64,000 bases of DNA from Dyadobacter sandarakinus (GTDB lineage: Bacteria > Bacteroidota > Bacteroidia > Cytophagales > Spirosomataceae): NCBI RefSeq assembly GCF_016894445.1, contig NZ_CP056775.1, forward strand, positions 4,032,001-4,096,000, written 5' to 3'. Below, piece after piece: positions 61,101-64,000 of this stretch. Numbering within the stretch: the first letter of the stretch is position 1; the number at the start of each line of letters is the position of its first letter. The notes beneath the pieces are model-generated. The model was not told the origin of the DNA, ran no database searches, and saw only the letters and a list, made by a program, of their open reading frames with translations. Position numbers and translations under genes: made by a program.

Positions 61101-61841
61101 TCAGTTTCCAGGTTTCTTGCGGTTTCGGTTGTTATTATTATTGTTGTTGTTATTGTTCCGGCCTGAAAACTTGTTGTTCTGCCGGTTGCGGTTGGCATTG
61201 CCCTGGTTGTTGTTACCGCCCTGCCTGTCGGTATTGTGGCCGGCCTGTGCCTTAAAGTTTCCGCCCTGCATATTATTTCCGCGGCCACGTTCCTGGCTCC
61301 CTCCGTTGTTCCGGTCTTTGGGAGCAGCCTCAACAGGCCCGTTAGTACGAATGTACTCGATTTCTTCGGTAAGCTGCCCTTTGCTGAGTTGTTCCAGCTG
61401 TCCGAGCAGTACGTTATCTTCGGGGTTATCCTTGTTCCAGGTGCTGAAAAATGACCGCATCAGCCGGAATATGTAGGAAACAAATGCCAGCCTGTCTTCC
61501 TGGTTCTCAGTTTGAACCGCTTTTTCCAACAGCAGGTCTATATTCCGGCCATAGTGCCTGTACATCAAATTCTGCTGGTTGTAGCCCACTTTGAGCGGCT
61601 TTTTTCCCAGTGCCTCCGCAGAGGGTGGCGGGAATGGACTGTCCACGTCAAGCTGAAAACCGGAAATAATGTACAGGTCGTCCCAGAGCTTATTGGTATA
61701 GTCCTGGTTGTCCCTCATGTTTGGATGTATCTGCCGCATGAGCTCCACAAGGATGTGCGCATATAGATTGCGTTTCGCCTTATCCTCCATCTTCACGATG
61801 TGCTCGGCCAATTTCTGTACGTTACTGCCGTATTCTTTCAA
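61101..61841 (-). CDS. DUF4290 family protein
   Basis: A 246-residue cytosolic protein. The DUF4290 domain covers about residues 1-180 (LAEHIVKMEDKAKRNLYAHI, VELMRQIHPNMRDNQDYTNK, LMYRHYGRNIDLLLEKA). The C-terminal 65 residues are low in complexity, mostly Asn, Gly, Arg and Gln with a run of ten Asn, and are probably disordered and RNA- or protein-binding. In Bacteroidota this gene is often next to murA, as here; a function is not known. Confidence 0.88.
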   Translation of the reverse strand: MKEYGSNVQKLAEHIVKMEDKAKRNLYAHILVELMRQIHPNMRDNQDYTNKLWDDLYIISGFQLDVDSPFPPPSAEALGKKPLKVGYNQQNLMYRHYGRNIDLLLEKAVQTENQEDRLAFVSYIFRLMRSFFSTWNKDNPEDNVLLGQLEQLSKGQLTEEIEYIRTNGPVEAAPKDRNNGGSQERGRGNNMQGGNFKAQAGHNTDRQGGNNNQGNANRNRQNNKFSGRNNNNNNNNNNRNRKKPGN

Positions 61842-61906
61842 GGGATTGAATTTTAATCATGAACAAAAATAACAAGAATTTACGTAAACCAAAGGCGGCT
61901 ATTCCC

Positions 61907-64000
61907 TTACCCGGTCCATAACAACCGCCCGGTCATCATTCGTGCTGCATCAGGAGTGACACGCAGCAACTTCGGATTACAATCCATACGGTACAGCAAA
62001 GTACCCGCAGGGGCCAGTCCCGGATCCCAGAAACATTCATTCCGCCCGTTTTGAAGCTTCAAAAAAAGCGAAGCAACCGTATGTCCTTTTAAGTCGGTAA
62101 CAACGATATGTAAATCCGCGGGATGTGTAAGACCACTGCATTGGACTACAAACCTGTACCAGCTGGCAGAAGGATTGGGCGAAACCTCGATAAGCCTAAT
62201 TTCAGCAATTTCACCTACTTCGAAAAGAACATGGTACGGTGCCGCAAAGTTGTAGCTGCCATCCCGCACATCTGCAAGCAGCTCGTACGTTCCGGGAGGC
62301 AGCGGACTTTCAGGCGATAGTTTAATGTTCAGGTTTTTGTCCGACAAAGTGGTCAGAACCGATGTTTTCATCGGAATGCTGCTCCATTCGCACCCTGTAC
62401 ATTGCCGCCTCAGCCATACCGACAAGCAGGAAGTATCTGTCGGCAAGGTCCGGTCGTCTGTCAATGTAAAGGAAAATACAGGCATACTGGCTGCAAAATC
62501 ATGATTGGCCAGCCTCCTGTCATCTATCAGAACGTCCAGTACAGGCGCAATCCGGTCTTCTCCGGTATCTGTATGTAATTTATCTGCTGTTTTTACAACG
62601 ATTTTATTGTTTGTCTCCTCCTCTTCGGCCAGCAAGCTGTCCGGATCAATCGTGATTTCCCAGGTTTCAATGCTTGTCAGCCTGCTGCCGGAAGGAATCA
62701 GCATCCGGACACTGTCTGTAATTGGCATAGCTGTAAATGGAGCCCGGAAAGTCTCCCGCGTCTGCTGCCTCCTTACTTCCAGTATGCCCTTTTCGTGCCG
62801 GTACCTTCCGTCATTGCGTATTTGCACAAGCAGGCTGATGCTGTCTTTCTTTTCCAGTACCTGTGCGGAAACAGGCACATAGTCGGGTAGCCTGGCAGGA
62901 AAAATACGGATCGCAGGATCTCCGTGGAGGAGCATTTGCTGCATTGTGATTTGATCAAAAATATCGGAATTGCGCGCCTGATTACGGATCATCGCCTCCC
63001 GCAGTATCACTCCGAAAGGCTCGCTGGTAAAAAGCGGATCAGCCAGTACCTCGTAAATACATTTTGTGTAACGCATCAGGCTGTGGGCCGTACCATTAAA
63101 CGTATGTGCCAGAAAAAGCACAGCTCCTGAGCCCGGCGCAAAAATCCAGTGCTGGCTCAATGTATGATCCGAATGAAATATACTGCCTGCCGCACAACCA
63201 TTCACGATCACGGCTGGGTAGCGGGGGTGATTGGCATACTTTGCTCCCGGGGCACCAGCCAGGCCAATATCAAAATCGGTGACGTCCAATCCCGAATGTC
63301 CGAAGTAGGTAAGCAGGGATACGCCCCTGTTTACAGGATCAAATGCACCTGCCGGCTCAGTATAGCTCATCGTTTGTTTTGCCATATGCTGAACTGCCGC
63401 ACCAGCCGGCGACAATCCGATATTCCAGCTCAGCGTATCCATAAACTCCCTGAATGCCCTGAGCTCTTCCGGAGAGCGGCCCCCGCTGAGATGGAGTACG
63501 TTTTTGCGCCACTCAGCATTGCTGGCCTGAGCTTCCATGGCCTTCACTTTTTGCAGATAATCCCATACCTGCTGAGGACTGACAGCATTGAGCCGGCCTA
63601 CGGGTACCAGCGGCTGGCCATCGCCATTTTCTACCAATAGCCAGTCGGAACCGGGCCAGCCTGCATTGGGCACCATATTGAGCTGGCTGGCCTCCGGGGA
63701 TTTACGCGCTGTCTGAGGATCTGTGGCATGCCCGATCAGGAAAACAAACTTTAACTTACCTCCTTCCTGAAACCACCGGACCATTTTCCGGATCCCCGCC
63801 GGTCCCGGATCACCTGCATTGAACGTATTGTACACATCTTCAATGGAAACAATGCAAGGCCGGTAGCTTCCACCCGCTGCGGAGGCACGGTACCCGGCAT
63901 AGGCAAGCACCGGGTCCTGGTTCTCCCCCAGCCTCCTGAGCAAAGGATGCGTGATGATCAGGTAATCCGTATGATCACGATCCCAGGAGGAAAAATTAAC
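61907..64000 (-). CDS. C25-family cysteine protease (gingipain/PorU-like), 5' end missing
   Basis: The frame is open to base 64000, so at least 697 residues are present and the N-terminus lies outside. The first visible block is DRDHTDYLIITHPLL, typical for the start of a C25 domain. The catalytic His is in LLTYFGHSGLDVTDF and the Cys in AVIVNGCAAGSIFHSD. After the protease domain come beta-rich domains and a C-terminal region ending GTLLYRMDCNPKLLRVTP. It is a second C25 protein besides PorU. It may be a T9SS-exported protease or a PorU-like protein; its C-terminal sorting domain is not obvious. Confidence 0.87.
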   Translation of the reverse strand, partial: VNFSSWDRDHTDYLIITHPLLRRLGENQDPVLAYAGYRASAAGGSYRPCIVSIEDVYNTFNAGDPGPAGIRKMVRWFQEGGKLKFVFLIGHATDPQTARKSPEASQLNMVPNAGWPGSDWLLVENGDGQPLVPVGRLNAVSPQQVWDYLQKVKAMEAQASNAEWRKNVLHLSGGRSPEELRAFREFMDTLSWNIGLSPAGAAVQHMAKQTMSYTEPAGAFDPVNRGVSLLTYFGHSGLDVTDFDIGLAGAPGAKYANHPRYPAVIVNGCAAGSIFHSDHTLSQHWIFAPGSGAVLFLAHTFNGTAHSLMRYTKCIYEVLADPLFTSEPFGVILREAMIRNQARNSDIFDQITMQQMLLHGDPAIRIFPARLPDYVPVSAQVLEKKDSISLLVQIRNDGRYRHEKGILEVRRQQTRETFRAPFTAMPITDSVRMLIPSGSRLTSIETWEITIDPDSLLAEEEETNNKIVVKTADKLHTDTGEDRIAPVLDVLIDDRRLANHDFAASMPVFSFTLTDDRTLPTDTSCLSVWLRRQCTGCEWSSIPMKTSVLTTLSDKNLNIKLSPESPLPPGTYELLADVRDGSYNFAAPYHVLFEVGEIAEIRLIEVSPNPSASWYRFVVQCSGLTHPADLHIVVTDLKGHTVASLFLKLQNGRNECFWDPGLAPAGTLLYRMDCNPKLLRVTPDAARMMTGRLLWTG

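Overview
The window looks like a chromosomal segment of a Bacteroidota bacterium of the Cytophagales type (a Dyadobacter- or Spirosoma-like organism). This is inferred from gene content and not from a marker-gene search. The evidence is a SusC/SusD pair with a STN-type SusC driven by an ECF sigma factor and FecR anti-sigma, type IX secretion genes porU and porV, a T9SS-sorted protein, DUF6443-type RHS proteins, a PcrB-type GGGP synthase, DUF4290, and several promoters matching the Bacteroidota -7 box TAnnTTTG. No tRNA, rRNA, CRISPR array or intact transposon was seen.

Layout. 1-1.6 kb: the 3' end of a hydantoinase B/5-oxoprolinase gene and an NRAMP-like transporter. 1.7-2.3 kb: a DUF6934 gene with a 53-residue partner. 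2.4-10.4 kb: an Xaa-Pro aminopeptidase converging on a five-gene minus-strand operon for trans-4-hydroxy-L-proline catabolism (DapA-like deaminase, 2-oxoglutarate semialdehyde dehydrogenase, 4-hydroxyproline epimerase, FAD dehydrogenase, APC permease). 10.5-14.5 kb: two DUF3857/transglutaminase-like proteins. 14.7-23.1 kb: a Gfo/Idh/MocA oxidoreductase and the sigma/FecR/SusC/SusD unit. 23.4-28.1 kb: a decayed RHS fragment, an XRE regulator, and a frameshifted RHS toxin gene with an overlapping immunity candidate. 28.2-33.1 kb: AIM24-like protein, gltX, RidA, acyl-CoA thioesterase and an outer-membrane protein. 33.2-38 kb: a lipoprotein and a PadR/PspC-GIN/GIN locus. 38.2-45.3 kb: a seven-repeat T9SS protein, an M1 peptidase, a HupE-like protein and an M14 peptidase. 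45.5-48.4 kb: hisH-hisA-hisF-hisIE behind a histidine leader peptide and attenuator. 48.4-50.8 kb: small membrane proteins, GGGP synthase and a lipoprotein. 50.8-57.4 kb: SprT-like protein, porU, porV and an M16-like protein. 57.4-64 kb: photolyase, DUF1080 protein, murA, DUF4290 protein and a second C25 protease cut by the window edge.

The most unusual signals are non-coding. Three intergenic stretches (about 6612-6783, 7835-7945 and 30975-31250) have the same architecture. Each is a tandem array of a short degenerate unit with a fixed core (GGAG, CGGCT or GTCA; period 7-8, 7 and 10 bp), followed after a short loop by the same unit in inverted orientation. In each case one arm lies directly against, or within about 20 bases of, the stop codon of the upstream gene and the other arm lies near the next start codon. 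The second strong signal is a complete attenuator before hisH: a peptide with five His codons, a terminator, and a segment at the peptide's stop codon that can pair with the terminator's 5' arm.
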